DNA from: an uncultured Hungatella sp.
GTDB taxonomy: Bacteria > Bacillota > Clostridia > Lachnospirales > Lachnospiraceae
Direction of reading: 5' to 3'
Assembly (NCBI GenBank): GCA_910579515.1
Contig: CAJTUV010000013.1
Coordinates: 12,548-76,547, forward strand
DNA length: 64,000 bases
Position numbers and translations under genes: made by a program
Shown here: piece by piece, positions 24,612 to 32,488 of the stretch
How the letters are laid out: each line of letters starts with the position of its first letter
Numbering within the stretch: the first letter of the stretch is position 1
Notes under the pieces: model-generated
What the model was told of the DNA's origin: nothing
Databases searched by the model: none
The model's input: only the letters and a program-made list of their open reading frames with translations

Positions 24612-25040
24612 ATGCAGATTTCAAGCAGATTTACGATTGCAGTTCATGTGCTGATCGGTATTGAGACATTTAAAAACGATTGTAAGGTAACCAGCGAGCT
24701 TCTGGCCTCCAGCGTGAATGTAAATCCGGTTGTCATTCGAAGGCTTCTGCAGCAGCTAAAAAGGGCCGGAATCGTGGAGGTTGTGCGGGGCAGCGGCGGA
24801 GCAAGTATCAAAAGACCTATCCAGGAGATTACATTGCTTGACGTATATCGGGCTGTGGAGTGTGTGGAAGAAGGAGAGCTTTTTCATTTTCATGAAAACC
24901 CCAATCCCCTTTGTCCTGTGGGAAAAAATATTCATGCGATCTTAGACACAAGACTGGAGACTATTCAGCAGGCTATGGAAAGAGAGATGGAATGTGTGAC
25001 TATAGAAGATGTTATGAAGGATGCCCAAAAAATGATGTAA
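24612..25040 (+). CDS. Rrf2-family transcriptional regulator
   Basis: A 142-residue winged-helix regulator beginning MQISSRFTIAVHVLIGIETF, with a recognition region SVNVNPVVIRRLLQQLKRAG and wing RGSGGASI. The C-terminal half has only two cysteines (ECVEEGEL and NPLCPVG) instead of the three that hold the iron-sulfur cluster in IscR, so it may sense by another route, like the YwnA/CymR group. ATG 24612 follows GAGGTG and is 8 bases after the GH2 stop; a GTG at 24600 is less likely. The gene ends inside the operator region of the cupin gene, and an Rrf2 protein is the natural candidate to bind it. Confidence 0.9.
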   Translation: MQISSRFTIAVHVLIGIETFKNDCKVTSELLASSVNVNPVVIRRLLQQLKRAGIVEVVRGSGGASIKRPIQEITLLDVYRAVECVEEGELFHFHENPNPLCPVGKNIHAILDTRLETIQQAMEREMECVTIEDVMKDAQKMM

Positions 25041-25093
25041 CTATTGACATTACAACAAAAAGGTGATAGAATTGATGTATCAATAATAGTTAC
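25037..25093 (+). promoter_or_regulatory. Cupin promoter with nested symmetric operators
   Basis: TTGACA (25044-25049) and TAGAAT (25067-25072) are 17 bases apart. Two symmetric elements frame them: GTAACTATT (25037-25045) is the exact inverse of AATAGTTAC (25085-25093), and ATTGAT-GT-ATCAAT (25071-25084) is a perfect short palindrome over the transcription start. The left arm overlaps the Rrf2 stop codon. This looks like the target of a dimeric repressor, most simply the Rrf2 protein. Confidence 0.65.
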
Positions 25094-25107
25094 AAGGAGG
25101 AAGCATC

Positions 25108-25461
25108 ATGGCAAATTTTAATAAGGTAAGTGTATCTGAGGAAGCAAGAACAGAACTTCACGACAAACTTTCTTTAACCGGAGCAGAGATCAGTATCAAT
25201 CATCTTTCGGCGGGAGGGTCTGTGCCTTTTGTTCACTGGCACAAGAAAAATGAGGAAATTTACGGGATTCTTTCCGGAAACGGAAAGGCTATTGTTGACG
25301 GGGAAACCGTAGAACTGGCAGCCGGCGACTGGATTCGTATTTCTCCAGAGGCAAAGCGTCAATTTTTTGCCTCAGAAGACACAGCAATCAGTTTTATCTG
25401 CATTCAGGTAAAAGAACATTCTTTGGAAGGCTATACCATGGAGGATGGCGTATCAGAATAA
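25108..25461 (+). CDS. Cupin-domain protein
   Basis: A 117-residue single-domain cupin. The first motif is VHWHKKNEEIYGILSGNG, with probable metal ligands His43, His45 and Glu49 or Glu50. The second is PEAKRQFFA, where the usual histidine is replaced by Arg or Gln, so the metal site may be incomplete. Such small cupins bind sugars, organic acids or metals, or act as isomerases; no substrate can be named. The ribosome site AAGGAGGAAGCATC is very strong. It has its own regulated promoter just after the Rrf2 gene, suggesting induction by the same redox or metabolite signal. Confidence 0.88.
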   Translation: MANFNKVSVSEEARTELHDKLSLTGAEISINHLSAGGSVPFVHWHKKNEEIYGILSGNGKAIVDGETVELAAGDWIRISPEAKRQFFASEDTAISFICIQVKEHSLEGYTMEDGVSE

Positions 25462-25479
25462 TTGTTACCTTATAGTCGT

Positions 25480-26268
25480 TTACAGGGGATGGCGCTGGCG
25501 ATAGGCGGTAGGCGTCATCCCCACAAATTTCTTGAATTGTCTCATATAATGCAAATCATTTTCATAACCGCAGAAATCTGCGATTTCCCCAATTCCCATA
25601 TCTGTGGAAGTTAAATAGTATTTGGAAAGATTCAGTCTGGCACTTATAATATCCTGCTGGCAGGAGCAGTGAAAAAAAGATTGATATAAGTGCTGAAAAT
25701 AGGACAGGCTTATATTCAGGGAGTCTGCCAGAGAAGGCACGGTCCAGGAGGCAGCCGGATTATTATAGATTTGGGTCCGTAGTCTGGAAAAGCCCTGGTA
25801 GTGTTTTTGAATAAGTGGGTTTTGAAAATCCTTGTCTATGGAGTCCTTCAAGGAGTACAAAAGGGTGCGCATAAGGGCATCGGTAATCTGCTCTTGAAAG
25901 GAAGAGGAACTGTGAAAATTATCGGACAGGAGCCGGACATACTCTGACAAACAGTGGAAATCATAGGGATACAGGACCTGGCACATAGGGAGCTTTAAAG
26001 CCAAGAAGAGAGGGAGTTCCTGATCGTTTAAAGTGAAGTGAATCCAGTCGTCGTTGTATCCGATCTTGTCACAGCCATAGTGGATGTAGGTTTGGGGCGG
26101 AAAACAGATGACAGCATTGGGGTGTATCGGATGTTTCGCATTGTTTTGCATTATCCAGGATTCTTGCTTGATCAATAGAAGGAGATAATCTGGCACTCCT
26201 TTTTTGTGCTCAATGTTACAGGGTTTGGGGTGATGGGAGTCATGTCCGCAACTGTTTACGTGTATCAA
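25480..26268 (-). CDS. AraC-family transcriptional regulator
   Basis: A 262-residue regulator with an N-terminal cupin-like sensing domain (about 10-140) and a C-terminal double helix-turn-helix: WTVPSLADSLNISLSYFQHLY, then IGEIADFCGYENDLHYMRQF and the closing GMTPTAYRQRHPL. This is the sugar-responsive AraC/XylS layout. The start is TTG at 26268, with AAAGGGGG upstream; the next in-frame ATG would remove 39 residues of the sensing domain. It diverges from the antitoxin and GH88/GH43 genes with only 46 bases between, so it probably activates that glycan operon. It converges with the cupin gene. Confidence 0.9.
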   Translation of the reverse strand: MIHVNSCGHDSHHPKPCNIEHKKGVPDYLLLLIKQESWIMQNNAKHPIHPNAVICFPPQTYIHYGCDKIGYNDDWIHFTLNDQELPLFLALKLPMCQVLYPYDFHCLSEYVRLLSDNFHSSSSFQEQITDALMRTLLYSLKDSIDKDFQNPLIQKHYQGFSRLRTQIYNNPAASWTVPSLADSLNISLSYFQHLYQSFFHCSCQQDIISARLNLSKYYLTSTDMGIGEIADFCGYENDLHYMRQFKKFVGMTPTAYRQRHPL

Positions 26269-26314
26269 AGTGGAAGTCCCCCTTTGGATGTATTTAATCC
26301 TATTGTAAGGGATT

Positions 26315-26536
26315 ATGGGGAGAATGGCAAGTACAATACAGGTTAGGGTTGATGATGATTTAAAAATGAAATTAGATAAGCTGTTTAAAGATTTGGGGAT
26401 TGATACGACAGTAGCTATCAGAATGTTTTTAACTCAGACAGCGAAAGGGTTATCAGAATACGTATTAAAAAGCAGAATATATCAGTTAAATAGCACGGTA
26501 AGGCATTGTGAAAAGAAAGGGAAAGGGGTAGGATAG
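26315..26536 (+). CDS. RelB/DinJ-type antitoxin without an adjacent toxin
   Basis: A 73-residue protein with a ribbon-helix-helix N-terminus: STIQVRVDDDLKMKLDKLF, then LGIDTTVAIRMFLTQTAKG. This matches RelB/DinJ antitoxins, which bind DNA as dimers and neutralise a RelE/YafQ toxin through the C-terminus. No toxin gene follows: the next gene, 24 bases later, is GH88. The C-terminal part is short and basic. It may be an orphan antitoxin, a remnant, or a small regulator now serving the glycan operon. ATG 26315 has AAGGG three bases before it; ATG 26324 is an alternative. Confidence 0.75.
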   Translation: MGRMASTIQVRVDDDLKMKLDKLFKDLGIDTTVAIRMFLTQTAKGLSEYVLKSRIYQLNSTVRHCEKKGKGVG

Positions 26537-26560
26537 AATAAAACAAAAAGGAGAGTCACA

Positions 26561-27712
26561 ATGAGCGAGTATAAGATTTGGGCAGAGGAAGTTTTGAAAA
26601 AGGTTCGTAAGAAGATGGAATGGGTCAGTGAGAAAAACAGAGACAAGATTCCATACACAACCTTGGAAACTGGCAGTTATGATGATAGATCAGAGGAAAG
26701 GCCAGATTGGGGAGCGGACGACGGCCTATATTGGTGGACCAACGGCTTCTGGGGCGGTATCATGTGGATGCTGTATCAGGACTCAGGTCAGGAGCAGTAT
26801 GCTCAAATTGCACGAGTGTCAGAAGAGAAGCTTAAGAAGTGCTTCCAGGATTTTTACGGACTCCACCATGATATTGGATTTATGTTTCTGCCTACGGCAG
26901 TAGCAGACTATAAACTGACAGGGAATGAGGACAGTAAAAGGCTTGCCATGTTTGGCGCCAATCTTCTGGCTGGGCGGTTTAATCCTGTAGGGCGGTTTAT
27001 CCGCGCATGGAATCAGTCAAATGGAGAGGAAGTTCCCGGATGGGCAATTATTGACTGCATGATGAATATTTCCCTCTTGTATTGGGCTTCCAGAGAAAGC
27101 GGGGACCCCAGATTTTCTCATATTGCCCAGATGCATGCGGATACGGCCATGAAAAATTTTATTCGCCCAGATGGTTCTGTGCGCCATATTGTGGAATTTG
27201 ATCCTGAGACGGGAGAGATAGTAAAAAGCTACGGCGGTCAGGGCTATGGGGAAGGCTCATCCTGGACCAGAGGCCAGGGATGGGCAGTGTATGGTTTTGC
27301 AAACAGTTATAAAAATACGGGAAAAAGAGAATATCTGGACGCAGCAAAGAAAGTGGCTCATTACTGTATGGCAAATCTGTCAGAGAGCGGCATAATACCT
27401 GTAGACTTCAGACAGCCAAAAGAGCCGGCATGGGAGGATTCCTGCGGAGCGTGCGTGATTGCAGGAGGGCTCATCGAAATAGCCGGATACGTACCGGAAC
27501 TGGAAAAAGAAATGTATCTTCGGGCAGCGGTAAAAATTTTAAAGGCGATTGCAGATACCAGGGCGGATTGGACCAGAAATTGCGATGCCATTGTGCAGAA
27601 TTGTTCTTCTGCCTATCACAGCAACCCTCATCACACTACGATGGTGTATGCAGACTATTATTTTATTGAGGCGCTGTACAAATTGGCGGGAACCTCCTTT
27701 TGTATTTGGTGA
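26561..27712 (+). CDS. GH88 unsaturated glucuronyl hydrolase
   Basis: A 383-residue alpha/alpha-barrel enzyme that hydrates the double bond of unsaturated uronic acids left by polysaccharide lyases, releasing the sugar next to them. The two key aspartates are visible as Asp104 (HHDIGFMF) and Asp165 (IDCMMNIS), 61 residues apart as in the Bacillus enzyme (88 and 149). SSWTRGQGWAVYGF and HHTTMVYADYYFIEAL are further family signatures. There is no signal peptide, so it acts on imported oligosaccharides. The start follows AAAAGGAGAGTCACA. The stop overlaps an ATG of the next frame at 27712, but the GH43 start is more likely 27727. Confidence 0.93.
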   Translation: MSEYKIWAEEVLKKVRKKMEWVSEKNRDKIPYTTLETGSYDDRSEERPDWGADDGLYWWTNGFWGGIMWMLYQDSGQEQYAQIARVSEEKLKKCFQDFYGLHHDIGFMFLPTAVADYKLTGNEDSKRLAMFGANLLAGRFNPVGRFIRAWNQSNGEEVPGWAIIDCMMNISLLYWASRESGDPRFSHIAQMHADTAMKNFIRPDGSVRHIVEFDPETGEIVKSYGGQGYGEGSSWTRGQGWAVYGFANSYKNTGKREYLDAAKKVAHYCMANLSESGIIPVDFRQPKEPAWEDSCGACVIAGGLIEIAGYVPELEKEMYLRAAVKILKAIADTRADWTRNCDAIVQNCSSAYHSNPHHTTMVYADYYFIEALYKLAGTSFCIW

Positions 27713-27726
27713 TGGAGAGGATTAAA

Positions 27727-29403
27727 ATGAAGGAAAAAATCCAGAATCCTATTCTTCGTGGGTTCCATCCAGACCCTTCTATTGTCCGGGTGGGGGAGGA
27801 TTACTATCTTGCGACCTCAACCTTTGAGTGGTGGCCAGGGATTCGGCTTCACCATTCAAAGGATTTAAAACACTGGGAACTGATTGAGTATCCTCTGAAC
27901 CGGACTTCCCAGCTTGACCTTAGAGGGGTGGGAGCCTCTCAGGGAGTTTGGGCTCCTTGTCTGACTTACGACAAGGGAACTTTCTATCTTTTGTATACGA
28001 TTGTGAAATCATTTTACTGCAATATGTACGACACGGAAAATTATCTGGTGACGGCAAAGGATATTCACGGTCCTTGGTCAGAACCTGTGTCATTAAATAA
28101 TTTTGGCTTTGACCCGTCTCTTTTCCATGATGAGGATGGCAGAAAATATATGGTCAGTATGGTGACAGACCACAGGATTCCGAAAAGATATGCAGGCCGT
28201 CTGGTGTTGCAGGAGTATGACCCGCTAAAGCAGGAGATGACGGGACCGGTGCGGGAGATCTATCAGGGGAAACAGATTTTTCTGGAAGGACCACACATTT
28301 TTAAGAGGAAGGATTGGTACTATCTTTTTGCGGCCGATACTGGGACAGGAGAAGGCCACGGTCAGTCTATTTTAAGGTCCAAGAGCGTGTGGGGGCCTTA
28401 TGAAATGTTTCAGGCTGATTTTATGGAGCGGGAAAACGAGAAAGAAGCCTATTCCATTCTTACCAGCAGGCACAGGGAGAACATCCTGCTTCAGAAAAGC
28501 GGCCACTGTGATTTGGTAGAGACTCCAGAGGGAGAGTGGTATGCAGTCCATCTTTGCGGCAGAGCGTCTCGGGATCGGAATCCGGAAAACGCAGGGCGTT
28601 TTCCCAAGAGCCGTCGTTATATGCTGGGACGGGAGACCGCTATACAGAAAATGCGGTGGACGAAAGAGGACTGGCTTGTGCTGGAAAGTGGAGATTTTGA
28701 GCCTCAAGATGAGATTGAGATGCCTTTGGGAGCCGACCAGGCAAAGGAGGCGCCAGAACGTCTTGGACGAAGGCTGGTGAGGGATGACTTTGACAGTCAG
28801 GCTTTAAACCTGGACTATCAGTCTTTGCGGATTCCTATGGGAGAGCGGTATATTTCCTTAAGCGCCAGGCCGGGATGGATTCGCATGTATGGCAGAAGCG
28901 GCCTTTCGTCAAAGTTTTCTCAGACTTTAATCGCCAGAAGAATGACGGAGTATCACATGGAGGCAGGAACGTATATGGAGTTTGAGCCAGACCTGTTTAA
29001 GCAGATGGCTGGGCTGGTTTTACTTTATGACACAGACAATTATCTGTATCTTCACGTGTCCAGAGATGAAGATATTGGGAAATGTATCGCTCTTTTGAAG
29101 GCAGAGAACAAGAAGTACGAATATCTGACGGATTATGTGCCTCTTCGGGAAGGGGCTGGGGTTTATCTGAAAATGAGGCTGGCAGACGCCAGGGTTCAGT
29201 TCTATTTTGGGTATACACAAGAGGAAGAGATGAAAATAGGGCCTCTCATAAATGCCAGTTTCCTTTCTGACGAGGCCTGTGAAGAAGGGTGGTTTACGGG
29301 AACCATGATAGGAATCTGCTGCCAGGATTTGACTGGTTTTGGAAAATGTGCGGACTTTGACTGGTTTGAGGTGAGAGAGAGCGAAACATGCGCTGGGGGA
29401 TAA
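27727..29403 (+). CDS. Glycoside hydrolase family 43 (beta-xylosidase/arabinofuranosidase type)
   Basis: A 558-residue enzyme with an N-terminal five-bladed propeller and a C-terminal beta-sandwich (about 355-555), the layout of GH43 beta-xylosidases. The catalytic triad is Asp16 (base, HPDPSI), Asp129 (FDPSLF) and Glu187 (acid, FLEGPHIF). No signal peptide is present, so it should cleave xylose or arabinose from imported xylo-oligosaccharides. ATG 27727 is chosen because GGAGAGG lies five or six bases upstream and the family N-terminus NPILRGFHPDPS follows; starts at 27700 and 27712 overlap the GH88 gene. It works naturally with GH88 on uronic-acid-decorated xylan. Confidence 0.93.
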   Translation: MKEKIQNPILRGFHPDPSIVRVGEDYYLATSTFEWWPGIRLHHSKDLKHWELIEYPLNRTSQLDLRGVGASQGVWAPCLTYDKGTFYLLYTIVKSFYCNMYDTENYLVTAKDIHGPWSEPVSLNNFGFDPSLFHDEDGRKYMVSMVTDHRIPKRYAGRLVLQEYDPLKQEMTGPVREIYQGKQIFLEGPHIFKRKDWYYLFAADTGTGEGHGQSILRSKSVWGPYEMFQADFMERENEKEAYSILTSRHRENILLQKSGHCDLVETPEGEWYAVHLCGRASRDRNPENAGRFPKSRRYMLGRETAIQKMRWTKEDWLVLESGDFEPQDEIEMPLGADQAKEAPERLGRRLVRDDFDSQALNLDYQSLRIPMGERYISLSARPGWIRMYGRSGLSSKFSQTLIARRMTEYHMEAGTYMEFEPDLFKQMAGLVLLYDTDNYLYLHVSRDEDIGKCIALLKAENKKYEYLTDYVPLREGAGVYLKMRLADARVQFYFGYTQEEEMKIGPLINASFLSDEACEEGWFTGTMIGICCQDLTGFGKCADFDWFEVRESETCAGG

Positions 29404-29475
29404 GAAAGAGATATACATTTCAAGATATTTCGAGTAAAATAGAGGGAGGAAAAGACAGGCAGGAGAGAGAAAATT

Positions 29476-30840
29476 ATGGAAGAGAGGACTGTGAACCGCC
29501 CTTTTGGAGTCAGAGACGAAATTGGTTATGGCATCGGAGATACAGCAGGCAGTTTTGTAAATCTTTATATTGAAGGGTATTTTCTGACCTTCTGTACCTA
29601 TGTCCTGGGGATCGCTCCCCAGTGGATGGCTGGACTTTTCTTTGGTGCACGTCTGTTGGACGCATGCCTGGGACCGCTTTTTGGGTCGTTTCCTGACCGC
29701 TGGGAATTGGGAAAGTCTGGGAACAAATTTTTACCTTGGGTGCGGTTGTTTTCGCTTCCGCTGGCTGTTTCAGGAGTTCTCTGTTTCTTGGAAATGCCTT
29801 TTTCGGAAAGGGCGCTTCATATGTGGATAGCAGGCTGCTATTTGCTTTACAGCTTGTGTTATTCTGGTACAAGTATTCCTTATGGGGCGATGGTCAATGT
29901 GATTTCTCCTCACTCGTCTGACCGCAGCCGATTGTCCAGGGCCCGCAGCATCGGCGGGACAGTGGTGAGTGTCGGCGCTCTAAGTCTGGTTCCGATTCTG
30001 TGTTTTGATAAAGACGCCAATTTAATTCCCTATCGGTTTACCTTATTAGCGGTGGTGTTTGGCGTTTGTTGTCTGATTGGATATGAGATTTTTGGCCGTT
30101 TGACAAAGGAGCGAATCCGACAGGAGAGGAAGGAAAAAGAAAGATTTCAGTTTAAAAAGGTCCTTGGGGCGGCTGTTAAAAACCGGCCTCTTTTGGGGCT
30201 GATGGCTGCTACCATCGGGGGCATGATGGCTTTGTCCAGCGTGCAGCTGTCCAGCTACATTTACAAAGAGTACTATCAAAATACTGAGGCCATGACAGTG
30301 GGAAGCCTTTTGAATCTGCCTGTTCTTTTGCTCTGCTTCTTTATGGTTCCTCGCTTGGCGGCCCGTTTTGGGAAACGCGGCCTGGTCTTGTGGGCCGTAG
30401 CTTTTAGCTTTTTTATCAATTTTTGTAAACTGAGATGGGTTCTTGGAAACGTATGGATTTATATGATTCTGTGCTGCATTGGCAATGTGGGCCAGACTGT
30501 ATTTAATATGCTGGTTTGGAGTATGGCGGCGGATTGTCTGGATTACAGTGAATGGAAGCTTCATTTTCGCAGCGACGGCAGTATGTACGGACTTTATGTA
30601 TTCAGCAGAAAATTGGGCAATACCATTGCCTCTACAGGGATTGCCATAGCTTTGACAGCCGTGGGGTATGTAGCGGGAAGCAATATGGTGCAAAGCGCTT
30701 TTACCATTGACGGTATCTATTATCTGGTAAATGGAGTCCCTTTCCTGGCATGTGGGATTGAGCTTGCTGGTTTGGGGATTATCTATAATCTTGATAAGAA
30801 AACCTGCTGCCAGATGTATGAGGATTTAAAGAGGGCATAG
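29476..30840 (+). CDS. GPH-family sugar:cation symporter
   Basis: A 454-residue membrane protein with about 12 hydrophobic segments, of the glycoside-pentoside-hexuronide symporter family (MelB/XynP type). The N-terminus RDEIGYGIGDTAGSFVNLY and the loop SDRSRLSRARSIGGTVVS are characteristic. It probably imports xylosides or uronic-acid oligosaccharides with sodium or protons for the GH88 and GH43 enzymes. A 72-base gap from GH43 contains a GGGAGGAAAAG stretch and GGCAGGAGAG before the start. A strong terminator follows within 50 bases, closing this operon. Confidence 0.9.
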   Translation: MEERTVNRPFGVRDEIGYGIGDTAGSFVNLYIEGYFLTFCTYVLGIAPQWMAGLFFGARLLDACLGPLFGSFPDRWELGKSGNKFLPWVRLFSLPLAVSGVLCFLEMPFSERALHMWIAGCYLLYSLCYSGTSIPYGAMVNVISPHSSDRSRLSRARSIGGTVVSVGALSLVPILCFDKDANLIPYRFTLLAVVFGVCCLIGYEIFGRLTKERIRQERKEKERFQFKKVLGAAVKNRPLLGLMAATIGGMMALSSVQLSSYIYKEYYQNTEAMTVGSLLNLPVLLLCFFMVPRLAARFGKRGLVLWAVAFSFFINFCKLRWVLGNVWIYMILCCIGNVGQTVFNMLVWSMAADCLDYSEWKLHFRSDGSMYGLYVFSRKLGNTIASTGIAIALTAVGYVAGSNMVQSAFTIDGIYYLVNGVPFLACGIELAGLGIIYNLDKKTCCQMYEDLKRA

Positions 30841-30884
30841 GGAAAAGAATTGCCAGAGTATAGTCAGAAATAGGATCACGTATT

Positions 30885-30923
30885 AAAAAAATGCACTTTG
30901 AACTATAAAAAGTGCATTTTTTT
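30885..30923. terminator. Strong symmetric terminator after the GPH transporter
   Basis: A7-TGCACTTT (30885-30899) pairs perfectly with AAAGTGCAT7 (30909-30923) around a 9-base loop. The T-tract on each strand is part of the stem, so it should work in both directions. It separates the GH88-GH43-GPH operon from the ABC transporter operon. Confidence 0.88.
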
Positions 30924-30936
30924 AATCCCCAAAAAC

Positions 30937-30945
30937 TGATATAGT
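30937..30945 (+). promoter_or_regulatory. Possible extended -10 promoter of the ABC transporter operon
   Basis: TGATATAGT is an extended -10 element (TG, one base, TATAGT) 60 bases before the binding-protein start. There is no recognisable -35, as expected for a weak or activated promoter; a YesN-type regulator encoded downstream could be the activator. Confidence 0.35.
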
Positions 30946-31005
30946 ACAGTTACAAGAAAACAAAAGGCCGGCCGGATATGAAAATGAGATGGAGGAGAAA
31001 CAGAT

Positions 31006-32406
31006 ATGAAAAGAAAACTATTTGCAGGACTGTTGACGTCAGCCATGATGATTTCTGCTTTAACAGGGTGCGGAAATTCAGAAGCGCCAGCAGAGACGAC
31101 TAAGGGATCTGAGGCGGCGACGAGCGCAGCTTCGGGTCAGGAACAGGAGACGACGAAAGACGGAGCAGAAAGTCCAAAGGGAGATTCGGTTGTGACTGCC
31201 CCTACAGATTTGACCTTTATTTTTGCAGACGGCGACGAGGGGATGAAGGTAGCCATGAATGAGATTGTAAACCGTTTTAATGAGGCCAATCCAGATATTA
31301 CCGTTACCATTGAGCCAGGCAACGGAGGAGCGTACAGCGAGTTTTTAAAGACCAAGGACAGTGTGGGAGAGTTCCCGGACATTATGGAAATGAGAGACAC
31401 TGCCATGTATGTGAGGGCCGAGAAACTGGAGCCTTTGTCTGAGGAGATTAAGTCCCTGTTTCTGACTACCATGGAGTTTAACGGGAATGTTTATACGGCT
31501 CCTTTAGGCGGTGAGAATACCAACGGAATTATTTACAATAAAACATATTTTGACGAGAATGGATTCACAGAACCCACGACGTATGAAGAATTTATCGCTC
31601 TTTGCCAGGCTGTTGCAGATAAGGGCGACATGGCTCCGTTAGTCGTAGGCGGTCAGGATATCTGGCACATGGGCTTTTGGTATCACAAGGCTTATAATGA
31701 CCAGGTGCTCAGTCAGGATGGAGACTTTATCAAGCACTGTTATGAGGGAACCAAGGATTTTTCTGACCCTGCTATCAAAGCTACTTTTGAGGAGATGAAG
31801 GAAATCATGCAGTATGCCCAGGACGGATGGACTTCCACTCCAGATGCTCAGATTACCACGTTTTTAGTAAGCGATATGGCGGCTATGATGTATTCTGGCA
31901 CCCATATGTTCTCCCAGATTTCTCAGGCAGACCCGAATTTTGAGATGGGATGGTTTCCGGTTCCAAGTCCTGACGGCAAGACCAGACTGGTAGGCGGAGC
32001 AGGCGTAGGCGGTCTGGCAATCTCTGCAGAAGCAGCCAAGGACCCGAATAAGAAGGCTGCAGGAGAGGCGTTTATCAAGTTCTTCTTCCAGCCTGAGAAT
32101 TATAAGATTTACTGTGAGAAACTGAGCGCAATCCCAACAACCGTAGAGCAGCCTCAGTTGGACGTCCTCCCTGTATTCCAGGAGGTCATTGACGCAACCG
32201 TGGCAACGGATGATCTGGCTCCTATGTGGAATGGCCGTGTGGGAGAAAACGAGCTTCCGCCAGACTTCAGAAACTTTACTTACAAGACGTTGGTTGAGGT
32301 GCTTCAGGGAACAAGAGAGATTGATTCTGCCTGCGAGGAAATGAACAAGACATGGAAGACAGCCATGGAGAATTTTAATCCGGTTACAGGCAAGGGAATC
32401 CAATAA
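31006..32406 (+). CDS. Sugar ABC transporter substrate-binding lipoprotein
   Basis: A 466-residue family 1 solute-binding protein. The lipoprotein signal ends at LTGC (Cys22), followed by an acidic Ser/Thr/Glu linker to about residue 65. The mature part has the two-lobed binding fold with motifs such as MNEIVNRFNEANPDITVTIE and GGAGVGGLAISAEAAKDP. It should deliver an oligosaccharide to the two permeases downstream. No ATPase is encoded here; CUT1 systems often share an MsmX-type ATPase. A hairpin after the stop probably lowers permease expression relative to this protein. The ligand is unknown, but the neighbours suggest a xylan- or uronate-derived oligosaccharide. Confidence 0.93.
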   Translation: MKRKLFAGLLTSAMMISALTGCGNSEAPAETTKGSEAATSAASGQEQETTKDGAESPKGDSVVTAPTDLTFIFADGDEGMKVAMNEIVNRFNEANPDITVTIEPGNGGAYSEFLKTKDSVGEFPDIMEMRDTAMYVRAEKLEPLSEEIKSLFLTTMEFNGNVYTAPLGGENTNGIIYNKTYFDENGFTEPTTYEEFIALCQAVADKGDMAPLVVGGQDIWHMGFWYHKAYNDQVLSQDGDFIKHCYEGTKDFSDPAIKATFEEMKEIMQYAQDGWTSTPDAQITTFLVSDMAAMMYSGTHMFSQISQADPNFEMGWFPVPSPDGKTRLVGGAGVGGLAISAEAAKDPNKKAAGEAFIKFFFQPENYKIYCEKLSAIPTTVEQPQLDVLPVFQEVIDATVATDDLAPMWNGRVGENELPPDFRNFTYKTLVEVLQGTREIDSACEEMNKTWKTAMENFNPVTGKGIQ

Positions 32407-32432
32407 AAAACGGCGTTTAGACGTTTAACCAG

Positions 32433-32465
32433 CTCCTTCTCCCGTCAAAGGGGGAAGGAGTTTTT
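32433..32465 (+). terminator. Attenuator between binding protein and permeases
   Basis: CTCCTTCTCCC (32433-32443) pairs with GGGGGAAGGAG (32450-32460), with one wobble, around a 6-base loop, and is followed by TTTTT. It lies 26 bases after the binding-protein stop and 23 bases before the first permease. Partial termination or mRNA protection here would give the excess of binding protein these systems need. Confidence 0.7.
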
Positions 32466-32488
32466 AAAAAAGAGGAGGGAACAACCCG

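Noticed and set aside
24007..24624. 205-codon open frame on the minus strand
   Set aside because: It lies wholly opposite the GH2 gene, which has intact catalytic motifs; the antisense product has no recognisable domain.
26537..26561. Missing RelE/YafQ toxin partner
   Set aside because: Only 24 bases separate the antitoxin-like gene from GH88, and no toxin-like frame exists on either strand nearby. A toxin-antitoxin pair is not claimed.
30046..30693. 215-codon open frame on the minus strand
   Set aside because: It is a shadow of the GPH transporter gene; the product has no family features.
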